The notes: generated from the sequence alone by a model not told the origin. A stretch of DNA of 64,000 nt from Microbacterium sp. W4I4 (GCF_030816235.1 NZ_JAUSXT010000001.1:1302001-1366000), one strand, 5' to 3'. Positions 55,437-64,000 are shown, counted from the first letter of the stretch. Translations and numbers: made by a program.

Positions 55437-56810
55437 TCATTCGATCGCCGAATTGATCTTGTCGGCGGCGTCGTCGAGCGCGGTCTTCACATCGCTCTGC
55501 CCGAGGATGGCGGACTGGATCGATGTCGCCCAGATGTCTCCGACCTCGGTCCAGGTCGCCGAGGGCGAATACGGCCAGCTCGCGTAGTCCGCGAGGATCT
55601 CCTTCCAGACCTTGTTGTAGTCACCCCAGTCCTTCGTGGCCTCGGCCATCTCGGGGCTGTCAGCAACCGACACGCGAGTCGGGTTCATGTTGCCGTTTCC
55701 GATCGCCGTCGTCAGCAGCTCCTTCGAGGTCGCCCACTGGATGAACTGCCAGGTCGCGCCCTTCTGCTTCGAAGCCGCGTTCATGCCCAGCGACCACACC
55801 CACATGCTCGAGGCGCGACCCTCCGGTCCCTCCGGCGGCAGGGCGTATCCGACCTTGCCGGCGATCGCGCTGCTGTCCTTCTCGAAGTCGGGTGCCATGT
55901 GATCGGCGTCGATGTAGAAGGCGGAGGTGCCTGCGAGGAAGTCCTGCTGAGCTTCGTACCAGGTGTAGGTGCTCGCCGCCTTCGGAGCAGTCTGCATGAG
56001 CTCGACCCACTTCTCGACAGCCTTGATCCCCTCCGGCGAGTTGACCGTGGCCTTCCCGTCGGTGATGTCCTTCACCCCGTATGCGCCCGCGAAGGTCGAG
56101 AACGGGTTAAGAGTCGGGTAGGTCTTGTCACCACGGCTGACGAAGCCGCGGATCTCCTTACCGTCGAACTGCGTGCCGTCGAGCTTCTTCGCTGCGGCGA
56201 TGAGTTCATCGATGGTATGCGGCACCGCGATCCCGTTGGCCTCGAGAATGTCCTTGCGATAGAAGAGCGCGTAGCCCTCTTCGTTGGCCGGAATTGCCCA
56301 CAGCCCGCCCTCGCCTGCGCCGCCGAAGTCGGTGGTGTCCCAGCGCTCTGCGTCGATCAGAGCGGGGAAGAAGTCCTTGAAGTCCCAGTCCGGTGCGGTC
56401 TGCTTGGTATCGTCGACCCACGGCTGCAGGTCCTCGATCCATCCTGCGGCCGCGTACTGATAGTTCATCGGCTGCGAGGTCATGAATGCGTCGTACGTGC
56501 CCGAGCCGGACTGCAGCTCAGTGAGGATCTTGACCATGTAGTCGGATTCGGTGAGCGTCTCGATATTGACTTTGATGCCAGTCTTTGTCTCGAAGTCGTC
56601 GACGTTCTCCTTGATGGCACCCGAGAGCGGGTGCTCGCTCATGAGGACATTGATCTCAGTGCCGCTGAAGTTCTTCCAGTCGAAGCTCTTCACGTCGCTG
56701 GAGGCGTCGGGTCCCGCGCTGGGCGAGCAGCCGGCGAGGACGACGGCTGCGATGACGGCTCCGGCTGCGGTCAGACTTCGCCGCCAACGGGCAGGGGTGA
56801 GCGGATTCAT
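55437..56810 (-). CDS. Sugar/polyol ABC transporter substrate-binding lipoprotein
   Basis: A 457-residue lipoprotein with a signal sequence and lipobox LAGC (C28 lipidated), then a family 1 extracellular solute-binding fold (NVLMSEHPLSGAIKENVDDFETKTGIKVNIE, LWAIPANEEGYALFYRKDIL). It captures the substrate outside the membrane for the two permeases. GGGAGT precedes the ATG. The polyol dehydrogenase and SorC-type regulator in the locus point to a sugar alcohol, but related proteins bind many sugars. Confidence 0.92.
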   Translation of the reverse strand: MNPLTPARWRRSLTAAGAVIAAVVLAGCSPSAGPDASSDVKSFDWKNFSGTEINVLMSEHPLSGAIKENVDDFETKTGIKVNIETLTESDYMVKILTELQSGSGTYDAFMTSQPMNYQYAAAGWIEDLQPWVDDTKQTAPDWDFKDFFPALIDAERWDTTDFGGAGEGGLWAIPANEEGYALFYRKDILEANGIAVPHTIDELIAAAKKLDGTQFDGKEIRGFVSRGDKTYPTLNPFSTFAGAYGVKDITDGKATVNSPEGIKAVEKWVELMQTAPKAASTYTWYEAQQDFLAGTSAFYIDADHMAPDFEKDSSAIAGKVGYALPPEGPEGRASSMWVWSLGMNAASKQKGATWQFIQWATSKELLTTAIGNGNMNPTRVSVADSPEMAEATKDWGDYNKVWKEILADYASWPYSPSATWTEVGDIWATSIQSAILGQSDVKTALDDAADKINSAIE

Positions 56811-56829
56811 GTGTACTCCCTTGGACTGT

Positions 56830-56853
56830 GTGCGATGACCGAACTCATCGCAC
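56830..56853. promoter_or_regulatory. Operator-like inverted repeat upstream of the sugar ABC operon
   Basis: GTGCGATGA-CCGAAC-TCATCGCAC is a perfect 9+6+9 inverted repeat 20 bp upstream of the binding-protein ATG. It is the natural candidate site for the SorC-family regulator encoded divergently. Confidence 0.65.
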
Positions 56854-56873
56854 CCACATCGAAGTTACGTCCG

Positions 56874-56896
56874 CGCTCGATCGAGCGTGTTACCCT
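56874..56896 (+). promoter_or_regulatory. Palindrome and -10 box (leaderless) of the SorC regulator gene
   Basis: CGCTCGATCGAGCG (56874-56887) is a perfect 14-bp palindrome 3 nt before the TACCCT box (56891-56896), which itself is 6 nt before GTG 56903. The palindrome would block RNA polymerase if bound, so it may be an autoregulatory site distinct in sequence from the one at 56830. Confidence 0.5.
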
Positions 56897-56902
56897 GCTC
56901 AG

Positions 56903-57841
56903 GTGAGCGCAGGTCTATCGTTGGATGAACAAGTGCGGTATGCGTATGCCGCGGTGGAGCACCTTCAACACGGGCGTTCCACGGTCGATCTCGGGGAGGA
57001 GTTCGGCGTCTCCCGATTCGCTGTGGGCAGGATGATCCAGCGCGCGAAGGATGATGGTCTGGTCGAGGTGCGCACCCGCCTGCCCGGTTCCATCGATGGG
57101 CCGCTGTCCGGCCGGATCGCCGCCGTCTTCGGCCTGTCGGCGGCGTTCGTCGTACGCCCGCAGAGCGAGCAGGAGGAGCGCATCCGGCTGACTCTGGCCG
57201 AGGTCGGCGCACAGGTGCTGCAGGAGCGCATCAAGGAGGACGACGTGATCGGGCTGGGCCCCGGCCGCACCCTCCTGGAGATGAGCCGATACGTCACCGA
57301 CGCGCCGAACTGTGACATCGTGCAGCTCACCGGATCGGCGACCACGGCTTCCGCCGACAGCCTTCGCGCGATCAGTGCGATCACCCACGTCGCGCGCGGG
57401 AGGATGTTCCCTCTGCACGCGCCGTTCTTCATCACCGACGCCGCGGCGGCACGCGCCATCTCGGCACAGCCTCTCATCCGGCAGACGCTGCAGCGGATGG
57501 ATCGGCTGGATCTGGCCGTGCTGTCGGTCGGGGGCTGGCCCGATGCATCACTGCTGGCTGGCATGCTGCGCGATTCCGGGGACCTCGACGACATCATGGC
57601 GATGGGAGGGGTCGCCGAGTTCGGCTCCACCGTGCTCGACGCGGATGGTCGCGAAGTGGACGTGCTCGCGGAGCGCCTGATCGGCATCTCGACAGAGCAG
57701 TTGCGACGGGTCCCGGTGAAGATCGCCATCGGCGGCGGCCCTGGCAAGTCGGTGGCATTGCTGGCGACTCTGAGATCAGGGCTCGTGGACGTGCTCGTCA
57801 CCGACGCGCAGAGCGCGCGTCATGTCCTTGAAGCGTCCTGA
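56903..57841 (+). CDS. SorC/DeoR-type sugar-binding transcriptional regulator
   Basis: A 312-residue regulator. The N-terminal helix-turn-helix is in HGRSTVDLGEEFGVSRFAVGRMIQRAKDDGLVEV (about 23-56). The C-terminal SorC sugar-binding domain has the DVIGLGPGRTLLEM and TSLAIGGG-like KIAIGGGPGKS phosphate loops. The start is GTG 56903 behind a leaderless TACCCT box; a longer open frame reaches back to 56828 and would run through the operator region. It most likely represses the divergent polyol operon until a sugar phosphate binds. Confidence 0.88.
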   Translation: MSAGLSLDEQVRYAYAAVEHLQHGRSTVDLGEEFGVSRFAVGRMIQRAKDDGLVEVRTRLPGSIDGPLSGRIAAVFGLSAAFVVRPQSEQEERIRLTLAEVGAQVLQERIKEDDVIGLGPGRTLLEMSRYVTDAPNCDIVQLTGSATTASADSLRAISAITHVARGRMFPLHAPFFITDAAAARAISAQPLIRQTLQRMDRLDLAVLSVGGWPDASLLAGMLRDSGDLDDIMAMGGVAEFGSTVLDADGREVDVLAERLIGISTEQLRRVPVKIAIGGGPGKSVALLATLRSGLVDVLVTDAQSARHVLEAS

Positions 57842-57870
57842 GCCGCATCCGACGGCAAGTCCCGCAGCAG

Positions 57871-58377
57871 TTACGCCACGAGCACGACCGCAGCCTCCCG
57901 GTCGAGCAGGCTGCGCTTGACCGGCAGGCCCCAGGCGAAGCCGCCGAGCGACCCGTCGGCACGCAGCACGCGGTGGCAGGGGACGAACAGTGCAGGAGCG
58001 TTGCGGGCGCAGATGGATGCCGCGGCGCGAACGGCCTGCGGGCTGCCCAGTTCGATCGCGAACTCGCTGTAGGTGAGCGGACTGCCCGGGGTGATGCGGC
58101 GCAGCGCTTCCCAGCCGGCGCGCTGCAGTTCGGTGCCGCGCTGGCGCACCGCGACGGCGTCGATCGCCGCGAGGTCGCCGGCGTAGTACGCACGGGCGGC
58201 GTCTGCGGCATCCGTGCTCCCCTCGATGATCTCGTCGGGCCGCAGCGACGGGTGCACGCGCTCGATGATCGCCGCATGGTCGTCGCTCCAGCCTGATGCC
58301 AGCACGCGCTGGGCATCGTCGGCGAGGATCGTGAGAGCGCCGTCGGGGGTCGCGATGGTCTGGATGAGAGCGGTCAT
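57871..58377 (-). CDS. ogt: Methylated-DNA-protein-cysteine methyltransferase
   Basis: The protein (168 aa) has the Ogt/AdaC active site [19 protein letters not shown], with methyl acceptor C134. The DNA-binding helix-turn-helix region is [30 protein letters not shown]. It repairs O6-methylguanine by irreversible transfer to itself. AAGGAG precedes the ATG, which overlaps the stop of the Ada-AlkA gene, so both repair functions are made from one message. Confidence 0.93.
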   Translation of the reverse strand: MTALIQTIATPDGALTILADDAQRVLASGWSDDHAAIIERVHPSLRPDEIIEGSTDAADAARAYYAGDLAAIDAVAVRQRGTELQRAGWEALRRITPGSPLTYSEFAIELGSPQAVRAAASICARNAPALFVPCHRVLRADGSLGGFAWGLPVKRSLLDREAAVVLVA

Positions 58378-59906
58378 GAGATCTCCTTCGTGGGGCGTGT
58401 CGCGCGCGGAACCCGCACGGGTGCGGCGCGCCAGAGGTGGGCGGTCAGGTAGCTGCGCCAGGGCGCGATGCGCTCGGCCCAGGCAGTGAGCTCGCGCGGG
58501 TCGCCGGGGAGTCCGGATGCCGTGGCCCCGGCGCGCACGGCGACATCGCCGGGGAGGAACACGTCGGGGTCGCCGATCACCCGCATCCGCACATAGTCGG
58601 CCGTCCACGGGCCGATCCCCGGCATCGCCAGCAGTCGCGCGCGCTGCTCCGCCGCGTCGTCGCCGACGGTGAGGACGAGCGACCCGTCGGCGAGCGCGGC
58701 CGCAGCACCCGTGATCGCACGGATGCGGGCGGCCGGTCCGCGCAGCACGTCTGCGCCGTTCTCGGCGATCGCCGCCATCGTGGGGAACAGCAGCCCGCCG
58801 TCGGCGGTGCGCTCCCCCAGCTGCTCGGCGAGCGCAGTCAGCGCGGTGCGGGCGGCGGCGACCGTGATCTGCTGGCCGACCATCGCGCGGATGAGCATCT
58901 CGTGCGGGTCGGCGGCGCCGGGAACGCGGATGCCGGGGGTCGCCGCCACGAGCGGGGCGAGCTCCGGGTGGGTGGAGAGCGCCTCGTCGATCCCGGCGGG
59001 GTCCGCATCGAGGTCGAAGAGGCGTCGTGCGGTGGCGACCAGCGGTGCGAGGTCGCCGAGGCGCGTCACCCGGGCGCGCAGACGCAGCCTGCCGTCGGCG
59101 TCCTGACGGATCTCGAAGTGCGCCGGCCCGCCGGCCATGCGCAGGTGCCGGGCGAAGGAGGTCGCTGTCACCGTCTCCATCCCGGGCAGGGCGCGCGCTG
59201 CCATCCAGGCGAACACGCCCGCGGTATCCAGGGGCGCCCGATGCGGCAGCAGCAGGTCGATGACCCCCTGTGCATCGGCATCCGCCATGCCACTCCCCTG
59301 GGCCCCTGAGCCTGTCGAAGGGCGCCGAGTGGCCCGCAGCTGTCCCGGAGTCATCTCGAAGACCTCGCGGATCGTGTCGTTGCACTGACGGATGCTGGCG
59401 AAGCCGGCCGAGAAGGCGACCTCCGAGATGGGCATGTCGGTCCCGACCAGCAGCATCCGCGCGGTGTGGGCGCGGTGCGCGCGGGCCAGGGCCAGCGGTC
59501 CGGCGCCGAGCTCAGCGGTGAGCAGCCGGGTGAGGTGCCGTGACGAGTAGCCGAGCCGGGCGGCGAGGCCCGCCACACCCTCCTGCTCCACGACACCGGA
59601 GGCGATCAGCCGCATGGCGCGTGCGGCGGCATCCCCGCGCAGGTTCCATGCAGGCGATCCCGGGGTGGCCTCGGGCAGGCACCGCTTGCAGGCGCGGTAC
59701 CCCGCCTCGTGCGCCGCGGCGCTGGTCGGATAGAAGGTGACGTTCGCGGTCTTCGGGGTGCGTGCCGGGCAGCTCGGACGGCAGTAGATGCCCGTCGAGC
59801 GCACGGCCGTCACGAACTGCCCGTCGAAGCGGGTGTCGCGCACGCTGATCGCGCGATACCGTTCGGCGAATGTCATAGCCGAAGTGGTCATCGTCGGGGA
59901 GGTCAT
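58374..59906 (-). CDS. Ada-like regulator fused to DNA-3-methyladenine glycosylase II (AlkA)
   Basis: The 510-residue protein has three parts. An Ada zinc module comes first (C42, C46, C73, C76 in YCRPSCPA and ACKRC), where one Cys accepts methyl groups from phosphotriesters. AraC-type helices follow ([31 protein letters not shown]). Last is an AlkA domain with the helix-hairpin-helix [14 protein letters not shown] and the catalytic Asp of FLPGD. It combines sensing of methylation with base excision. A REP-like repeat supplies the PSTGSGA linker between the HTH and AlkA parts (about residues 195-202). GGAGG lies only 1 nt from the ATG, so initiation is unclear; a CAGAGT box at 6 nt hints at a leaderless start. 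Confidence 0.92.
   Translation of the reverse strand: MTSPTMTTSAMTFAERYRAISVRDTRFDGQFVTAVRSTGIYCRPSCPARTPKTANVTFYPTSAAAHEAGYRACKRCLPEATPGSPAWNLRGDAAARAMRLIASGVVEQEGVAGLAARLGYSSRHLTRLLTAELGAGPLALARAHRAHTARMLLVGTDMPISEVAFSAGFASIRQCNDTIREVFEMTPGQLRATRRPSTGSGAQGSGMADADAQGVIDLLLPHRAPLDTAGVFAWMAARALPGMETVTATSFARHLRMAGGPAHFEIRQDADGRLRLRARVTRLGDLAPLVATARRLFDLDADPAGIDEALSTHPELAPLVAATPGIRVPGAADPHEMLIRAMVGQQITVAAARTALTALAEQLGERTADGGLLFPTMAAIAENGADVLRGPAARIRAITGAAAALADGSLVLTVGDDAAEQRARLLAMPGIGPWTADYVRMRVIGDPDVFLPGDVAVRAGATASGLPGDPRELTAWAERIAPWRSYLTAHLWRAAPVRVPRATRPTKEIS
59300..59322. repeat. REP-like CTGAGCC/GTCGAAG element inside the Ada-AlkA gene
   Basis: GGGCCCCTGAGCCTGTCGAAGGG lies in frame and encodes PSTGSGA on the minus strand, the same peptide as the copy in the flavoprotein gene at 13548. 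It sits exactly at a domain boundary. Confidence 0.85.
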
Positions 59907-60029
59907 GCCTCCACTCTGTCACGCCCGGGGAGCCATGACTGGCGGAAATCGGACATGACTGTGGAGGATGACCGTCCTGTGGCCGTCAGATCCCCCGACC
60001 TCGGACCACAGGACAGTCATTGCTGCGGA

Positions 60030-60947
60030 TCAGCGCGGATCCAGGTGGATCCCCGCGATCATGCAGCGCACCGATCCGCCCGCCAGTTCGATAGGAGCGA
60101 CATCCAGCGGGATGATTCGGCACGATGCGGAGAGGATGCTCAGCTGCTCCTCCGTGAGACTGCGATGGCCGGTCTCGGAGATCACCAGAAGGCGCTCCCC
60201 GCCCTCGCCGCGCAGTTCGATGGCGTTGCCCGCGAAGGCGGCGACCTGCGCGGCGGACAGTGGGATCAGGGTGCGGCCGGTCTCGCGGATGCGACGGGCG
60301 ATCTCGGCACGACGCGCGTCGCCGACGATGGCATCCAGCCCGATCAGGGCGATGTCGGTGCCGATGCACATCATCACGTTGGTGTGATAGATCGGCACGC
60401 CGTCCGGGTCGACCGCGTCGAAGACCACCGGCTCGTAGCCGAACACCGTGCAGAAGCGCTCGACGAGCACCGGGTCGCATCGCTTGGAGCGCACGGCGTA
60501 GGCGATGCGCGAGACGTGGTCCAGCACCATCGCGCCGGTCCCCTCGAGGAAGAGGTCGTCGGGCTCCAGACCGGAGTAGTCGATGACCTCCTGCACCCGG
60601 TACTCGGTCTTGAGCATCTCGATCACGTCGGCCCGGCGCTCGCCGCGGCGGTTCTCGGCGTACATCGGGTACACCGCCACGCGTCCCCCGGCATGCGTGG
60701 AGAACCAGTTGTTCGGGAACACGCTGTCGGGATGCGCGTGACCCTCGTCCTCGAACACGTGCACGCGCACGCCCGCCTCACGGAGGCGATCCGCGACCCG
60801 AGTGCAGACGTCGTACGCCTCGCGGGACACGTCGTGGTCGGCCGTGGACTGAAAGGTGTTGTCGGCGGCGGTCTGCGGGTTGGGGCGGAAGTGGTGCGGC
60901 CGGATCAGCACGACGGCGCCGGGCGCCTGTGCTGATGCCGCTCTCAC
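60030..60947 (-). CDS. ctlX: Citrulline utilisation hydrolase, amidinotransferase fold
   Basis: A 305-residue protein of the amidinotransferase/arginine deiminase fold with VLIRPHHFRPNPQTAADNTFQ at the start. FPNNWFSTH, the catalytic His region YHTNVMMCIG and the nucleophile C295 in GGSVRCMIAGIH follow. CtlX-type proteins are associated with citrulline breakdown to ornithine. The start is GTG 60947, overlapping the stop of the ornithine cyclodeaminase gene (GTGA). The pair would convert citrulline to ornithine and then proline. Confidence 0.85.
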   Translation of the reverse strand: MRAASAQAPGAVVLIRPHHFRPNPQTAADNTFQSTADHDVSREAYDVCTRVADRLREAGVRVHVFEDEGHAHPDSVFPNNWFSTHAGGRVAVYPMYAENRRGERRADVIEMLKTEYRVQEVIDYSGLEPDDLFLEGTGAMVLDHVSRIAYAVRSKRCDPVLVERFCTVFGYEPVVFDAVDPDGVPIYHTNVMMCIGTDIALIGLDAIVGDARRAEIARRIRETGRTLIPLSAAQVAAFAGNAIELRGEGGERLLVISETGHRSLTEEQLSILSASCRIIPLDVAPIELAGGSVRCMIAGIHLDPR

Positions 60948-61981
60948 GCCAGGCTCGGCGCCGCGGCGCCCTGCGCCACCAGCGCGAACAGGTTCTTCGG
61001 GTCGTCGGGCTCGGCGATGACGTCGACCTCGCTGAAGTAGTCCGTGCCGTCGATCGCGGCATCCAGGTAGCGCAGCGCCGAGAAGTCCTCGATCGCGAAA
61101 CCGACCGAGTCGAAGATCGTGATCTGCTCGTCGGAGGTCCGTCCAGCGGCCTCGCCGCGCACGACTCGCCACAGCTCGGTGACCGGGTGCTCGGCATCCA
61201 GCTGCTGGATCTCGCCCTCGATACGGGTCTGGGGCGGGTATTCCACGAAGATGTCGCCGCGGTGCAGGATGCGCTCGTCGAGTTCGGTCTTGCCTGGGCA
61301 GTCGCCACCGATCGCGTTCAGGTGCACGCCAGGGCCCACCATGTCGTCGGTGAGGACGGTCGCGTTGGCCTTGTCTGCGGTGCAGGTCGTGATGATCTGC
61401 GCGCCTTCGACGGCCTCGGCGGCGCTGGTCGCGCGCACGATGTCGAAGCCGAGCGGGCGCATGTTCGCCTCGAACACGTCCAGCGCGTGCGGGTCGGTGT
61501 CCCACACGCGCAGCTTCTGGATGCCGAGGAGCGCACGGAAGCCCAGCGCCTGGAACTCGGCCTGGCTGCCGGTGCCGATCATCGCCATCGTCGTGGCGCC
61601 GGCGGGCGCCAGCATCCGGGCGACCATGGCGGAGGTGGCGGCCGTGCGCAGCGCGGTGAGGATGGTCATCTCGGTCCACAGGGTCGGGTAGCCGCTGTCG
61701 ACGTCGGCGAGCACGCCGAAGGCGGTGACGGTCTGCAGCCCGCGGGCGGGGTTGCCGGGGTGGCCGTTGACGTACTTGAAGCCGTACTGGCGGCCGTCGC
61801 TGGCCGGCATCAGCTCGATCACGCCGATGGTGGAGTGGCTGGCGACGCGGGCGGTCTTGTCGAAGTCCTGCCAACGCGTGAAGTCCTCGACAAGGGTCTC
61901 CGCGATGCCCGAGATGGCACGCTCGATTCCAGTATCGATCAGCCAGCGGCGCATGTTCGGAACATCGACAAAACGGACCAT
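60944..61981 (-). CDS. Ornithine cyclodeaminase
   Basis: The 345-residue NAD-dependent enzyme of the OCD/mu-crystallin family has TALRTAATSAMVARMLAPAGATTMAMIGTGSQA for the dinucleotide fold. The catalytic aspartate region is IFDSVGFAIEDFSAL, and HLNAIGGDCPGKTELD is also conserved. It turns L-ornithine into L-proline and ammonia. GAAGG precedes ATG 61981; the open frame continues upstream but without a ribosome site. It is the first gene of the OCD-ctlX unit, divergent from an Lrp-type regulator. Confidence 0.92.
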   Translation of the reverse strand: MVRFVDVPNMRRWLIDTGIERAISGIAETLVEDFTRWQDFDKTARVASHSTIGVIELMPASDGRQYGFKYVNGHPGNPARGLQTVTAFGVLADVDSGYPTLWTEMTILTALRTAATSAMVARMLAPAGATTMAMIGTGSQAEFQALGFRALLGIQKLRVWDTDPHALDVFEANMRPLGFDIVRATSAAEAVEGAQIITTCTADKANATVLTDDMVGPGVHLNAIGGDCPGKTELDERILHRGDIFVEYPPQTRIEGEIQQLDAEHPVTELWRVVRGEAAGRTSDEQITIFDSVGFAIEDFSALRYLDAAIDGTDYFSEVDVIAEPDDPKNLFALVAQGAAAPSLA

Positions 61982-62054
61982 CGCCCATCCCTTCACTAGT
62001 TGCCTCCAGGCTAGGAGCGTTCGACTGTCACTTTCAATCAGCAACATGGATCAT

Positions 62055-62062
62055 TTGCGCAA
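62055..62062. promoter_or_regulatory. Short palindrome in the Lrp/OCD divergent promoter
   Basis: TTGCGCAA lies in an AT-richer part of the 122-bp divergent gap, within ATCATTTGCGCAATTC. It is a possible core of an Lrp-type site. The evidence is position and symmetry only. Confidence 0.3.
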
Positions 62063-62091
62063 TTCACCCGACGTTCTGCGCACTGATCCAG

Positions 62092-62097
62092 TACATT
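62092..62097 (+). promoter_or_regulatory. -10 box (leaderless) of the Lrp-family gene
   Basis: TACATT, 6 nt (CTGATC), then ATG 62104, with no ribosome site. Confidence 0.6.
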
Positions 62098-62103
62098 CTG
62101 ATC

Positions 62104-62535
62104 ATGAGCATCCTCGATGACCTCGATCGCCGCCTGCTGTCGCTGCTGCGGGCGAACAGCCGCGAGTCGGTGGTGAACCTCGCGCGACGCCTCGGCGTCA
62201 CGCGCGCGACGGTCGACAGTCGACTCAAGCGACTCGTCGACAGCGGCGTGATCGTGGGGTTCTCCGTGCGCGTGCGCGACCCTGCGGCAGCATCCGTCGT
62301 CCGGGCGATCATGCTGATCGGCGTCGAAGGACGCAACACCCGCGACGTGATCCGCAGCCTGCGCGGGGTCCCGCAGATCGCCGCACTGCACACCACGAAC
62401 GGCCGCTGGGACCTCGTCGCCGAGGTCAGCTGCGACAGCCTGACCTCGTTCGACGAGACCCTCGCCACGATCCGAGGCATCGACGGCATCCGCGACAGCG
62501 AGACCAGCATCCTGCTGAGTTCTGCGACGGTGTGA
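62104..62535 (+). CDS. Lrp/AsnC-family transcriptional regulator
   Basis: The N-terminal winged helix of this 143-residue regulator is LDRRLLSLLRANSRESVVNLARRLGVTRATVDSRLKRLVDSG (in pieces, residues 6-47). A RAM ligand-binding domain follows (IMLIGVEGRNTRDVIRSLRG, AALHTTNGRWDLVAEV). It is divergent from OCD-ctlX and probably controls that unit in response to an amino acid such as ornithine, citrulline or arginine. Confidence 0.9.
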   Translation: MSILDDLDRRLLSLLRANSRESVVNLARRLGVTRATVDSRLKRLVDSGVIVGFSVRVRDPAAASVVRAIMLIGVEGRNTRDVIRSLRGVPQIAALHTTNGRWDLVAEVSCDSLTSFDETLATIRGIDGIRDSETSILLSSATV

Positions 62536-62591
62536 AACGGTGGCGGCGGGCGGTCGCTTCGCTCGCCCTCAGTTTCAGAGGCCGGGTCACC

Positions 62592-62635
62592 GCGTTTCGA
62601 CTCTTTCGGCTCCGCCGCCTTCGCTCAACGACCGG
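62592..62635. repeat. Extended REP-like element (GTCGTTGAGCG...GTCGAAACG type)
   Basis: Read on the minus strand the region gives CCGGTCGTTGAGCG, a GC stem rich in GGCGGCGGAGCC, then GAGTCGAAACGCGG. It is the longer form of the CTGAGCC/GTCGAAG repeats. The surrounding 228-bp gap (62536-62763) contains several further GC hairpins (for example GCGAGCGAAGCGACC at about 62550-62564) and no gene. Confidence 0.6.
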
Positions 62636-62763
62636 TTTGCGGCTCCGCAGGCTCCGCCGCTTTCAAGGCCACTTCTTCCACTTCCTGGTCGCTGACGCTC
62701 CAGGGGCCCCGCGCCCCCGAGGCTCGGGACAGCGCGAAGCGATGTTCCGAGTGGGGCGTGGGG

Positions 62764-64000
62764 TCAGTGGAAGAAGTGGCGCTCGCCGGTGAAGAACATC
62801 GTCACGCCGGCCTTGCGGGCGGCATCCACGACCTCGCCGTCGCGCACCGACCCACCGGGCTGCACGATCGCCGTCACTCCGGCATCCAGCAGCACCTGAG
62901 GGCCGTCCGCGAACGGGAAGAACGCGTCGGATGCCGCGACGGAACCGGCCGCGCGCTCACCGGCGCGCTCCACGGCCAGGCGGCACGAGTCGACCCGATT
63001 GACCTGCCCCATGCCGACGCCGACCGTGGCGTTGCCCTTGGCGAGCACGATGGCGTTGGACTTCACAGCGCGGCACGCCTTCCACGCGAAGATGAGGTTC
63101 TCCATCTCGGCGTCGTCCGGGCGCTCACCGGAGACGAGCTCCCAGTTCTTGGCGACCGAGACGATGTCGTCCGGGAAGCGGTCGGCGTCCTGCAGCAGCA
63201 GGCCTCCCGAGACCAGGCGCACGTCCATGCGCTCCTGCTGCCAGTCCTCGGGCAGCTTGAGCAGGCGCAGGTTCTTCTTGGCCTTGAAGACCTCGAGCGC
63301 GGCGGGCTCGAAGTCGGGGGCGACGATGACCTCGGTGAAGATGTCCTTGAGGTTCTCGGCCATCTTCAGTGTCACGGTGCCGTTCGCGGCGATCACGCCG
63401 CCGTAGGCGGAGACCGGGTCGCACTCGTGCGCGCGCAGGTGGGCGCTGGCGATCGGATCGAGTGCGTTCGGTGCTGTGGTCGCGATGCCGCAGGGGTTGG
63501 CGTGCTTGATGATCGCGACCGCGGGCAGGATCATGTCATAGGCGGCGCGCAGCGCGGCATCCGCGTCGACGTAGTTGTTGTACGACATCTCCTTGCCCTG
63601 CAGCTGCGCCGCCTGGGCGATGCCGTGGCCGCCGGCGCGGGTGTAGATGGCGGCGCGCTGGTGAGAGTTCTCGCCGTAGCGCAGCGTCTCGAGGCGCTCG
63701 GCCTTGATCGTCAGGTGCGCGGGCAGGTCGACGCCGTCGCTGAGCGTGCCCTCGGAGAACCACTGGGCGACGGCGGTGTCGTAGCTCGCGGTGTGCGAGA
63801 AGGCGCGGGCGGCGAGTTCGCGACGCTGCGCGAGATCGGTGCCGCCTGCGGCGACCGACTCGATGATCGCCGGGTACGACTCCGGCGAGACGACGATCGC
63901 GACGTTCGCATGATTCTTCGCGGCCGCGCGCACCATGGCGGGCCCGCCGATGTCGATCTGCTCGACGATGGCATCCGGCTCTGCGCCGGAGGCGACGGTC
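62764..64000 (-). CDS. purH: Bifunctional AICAR formyltransferase / IMP cyclohydrolase, C-terminal part
   Basis: The frame is open to the right edge, so the N-terminal IMP cyclohydrolase start is outside. The visible 411 residues hold the AICAR transformylase with [12 protein letters not shown], the catalytic KHANPCG and [10 protein letters not shown], ending FTGERHFFH. It formylates AICAR (ZMP) with 10-formyl-THF and closes the ring to IMP. ZMP is the signal of the riboswitch in front of glyA-folD at 31.8 kb, so both loci belong to the same circuit. A 14-bp inverted copy of its last codons lies downstream at 62668. Confidence 0.95.
   Translation of the reverse strand, partial: TVASGAEPDAIVEQIDIGGPAMVRAAAKNHANVAIVVSPESYPAIIESVAAGGTDLAQRRELAARAFSHTASYDTAVAQWFSEGTLSDGVDLPAHLTIKAERLETLRYGENSHQRAAIYTRAGGHGIAQAAQLQGKEMSYNNYVDADAALRAAYDMILPAVAIIKHANPCGIATTAPNALDPIASAHLRAHECDPVSAYGGVIAANGTVTLKMAENLKDIFTEVIVAPDFEPAALEVFKAKKNLRLLKLPEDWQQERMDVRLVSGGLLLQDADRFPDDIVSVAKNWELVSGERPDDAEMENLIFAWKACRAVKSNAIVLAKGNATVGVGMGQVNRVDSCRLAVERAGERAAGSVAASDAFFPFADGPQVLLDAGVTAIVQPGGSVRDGEVVDAARKAGVTMFFTGERHFFH

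Noticed and set aside
62536..62763. A plus-strand 86-codon ORF in the gap before purH.
   Set aside because: It begins inside the repeat array, its translation is dominated by repeat-derived RLRRLR peptides, and there is no ribosome site or homologue known to me.

Overview
The window is a 64 kb stretch of high-GC chromosome from an actinobacterium. It is most likely a member of Microbacteriaceae close to Microbacterium. The evidence is the strong GC bias, the very frequent GCATCC (Ala-Ser) dicodon, the gene families present (monomeric NADP isocitrate dehydrogenase, SCO4226-like DUF4242, Brevibacterium-type homoprotocatechuate dioxygenase, CtlX) and many genes that appear to lack a 5' UTR. No rRNA, tRNA, CRISPR, insertion sequence or phage gene was recognised. 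Both ends cut a gene: a DNA ligase on the left and purH on the right.

Layout. 1-8.4 kb: DNA ligase end, phosphoribosyltransferase, class II amidotransferase, an acetolactate-synthase-like ThDP enzyme behind a structured leader, a TetR/FAD-oxygenase pair, a CPA1 antiporter and a VOC protein. 8.4-12.2 kb: an operon of ABC ATPase, ABC-2 permease, histidine kinase and response regulator. 12.2-22.3 kb: an aromatic catabolic island. A flavoprotein hydroxylase and MFS transporter diverge from a meta-cleavage operon (FAH-RraA fusion, GntR regulator, HpaE, HpaD, HpaH, HpaI) that takes homoprotocatechuate towards pyruvate and succinic semialdehyde. 22.3-29.4 kb: a large LuxR regulator, a nickel-binding-type small protein with a secreted protein, an MFS exporter, an AtoE-type transporter and a DUF6882-like protein. 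29.4-34.6 kb: folD and glyA behind a ZTP riboswitch, then GH20 hexosaminidase and nagA. 34.6-41 kb: an ECF sigma factor fused to its own zinc-finger, membrane and extracellular parts, an FAD oxidase, a NUDIX protein, nagB and a ROK regulator. 41-47.7 kb: L,D-transpeptidase, icd, a GNAT, a frameshifted DUF559 gene between paired palindromes, and a coiled-coil protein. 47.7-51.5 kb: a heterodimeric ABC exporter with a possible leader peptide. 51.8-57.8 kb: a sugar/polyol ABC operon with a zinc dehydrogenase, a frameshifted HAD phosphatase and a divergent SorC regulator. 57.8-64 kb: alkylation repair (Ada-AlkA, Ogt), citrulline/ornithine catabolism (ctlX, OCD, Lrp) and purH.

Three themes run across the window. 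(1) Seven palindromic elements belong to four sequence-unrelated families, yet every one is exactly 67 bp between its outer arm ends. Three of the families share one geometry of four short units, two per arm, 19 nt apart. One element lies in frame inside a coding sequence, three lie between co-directional genes, and two flank a DUF559 nuclease-like gene. (2) A second, shorter REP-like motif (CTGAGCC-GTCGAAG) sits inside or at the end of three coding sequences and adds near-identical peptides to unrelated enzymes. (3) Seven genes have a TANNNT-like box exactly 6 nt before the start codon and an eighth has it at 7 nt, a signature of leaderless transcription. GlcNAc use (GH20, nagA, nagB, ROK) and one-carbon/purine metabolism (ZTP riboswitch-glyA-folD, purH) are each split over nearby loci.
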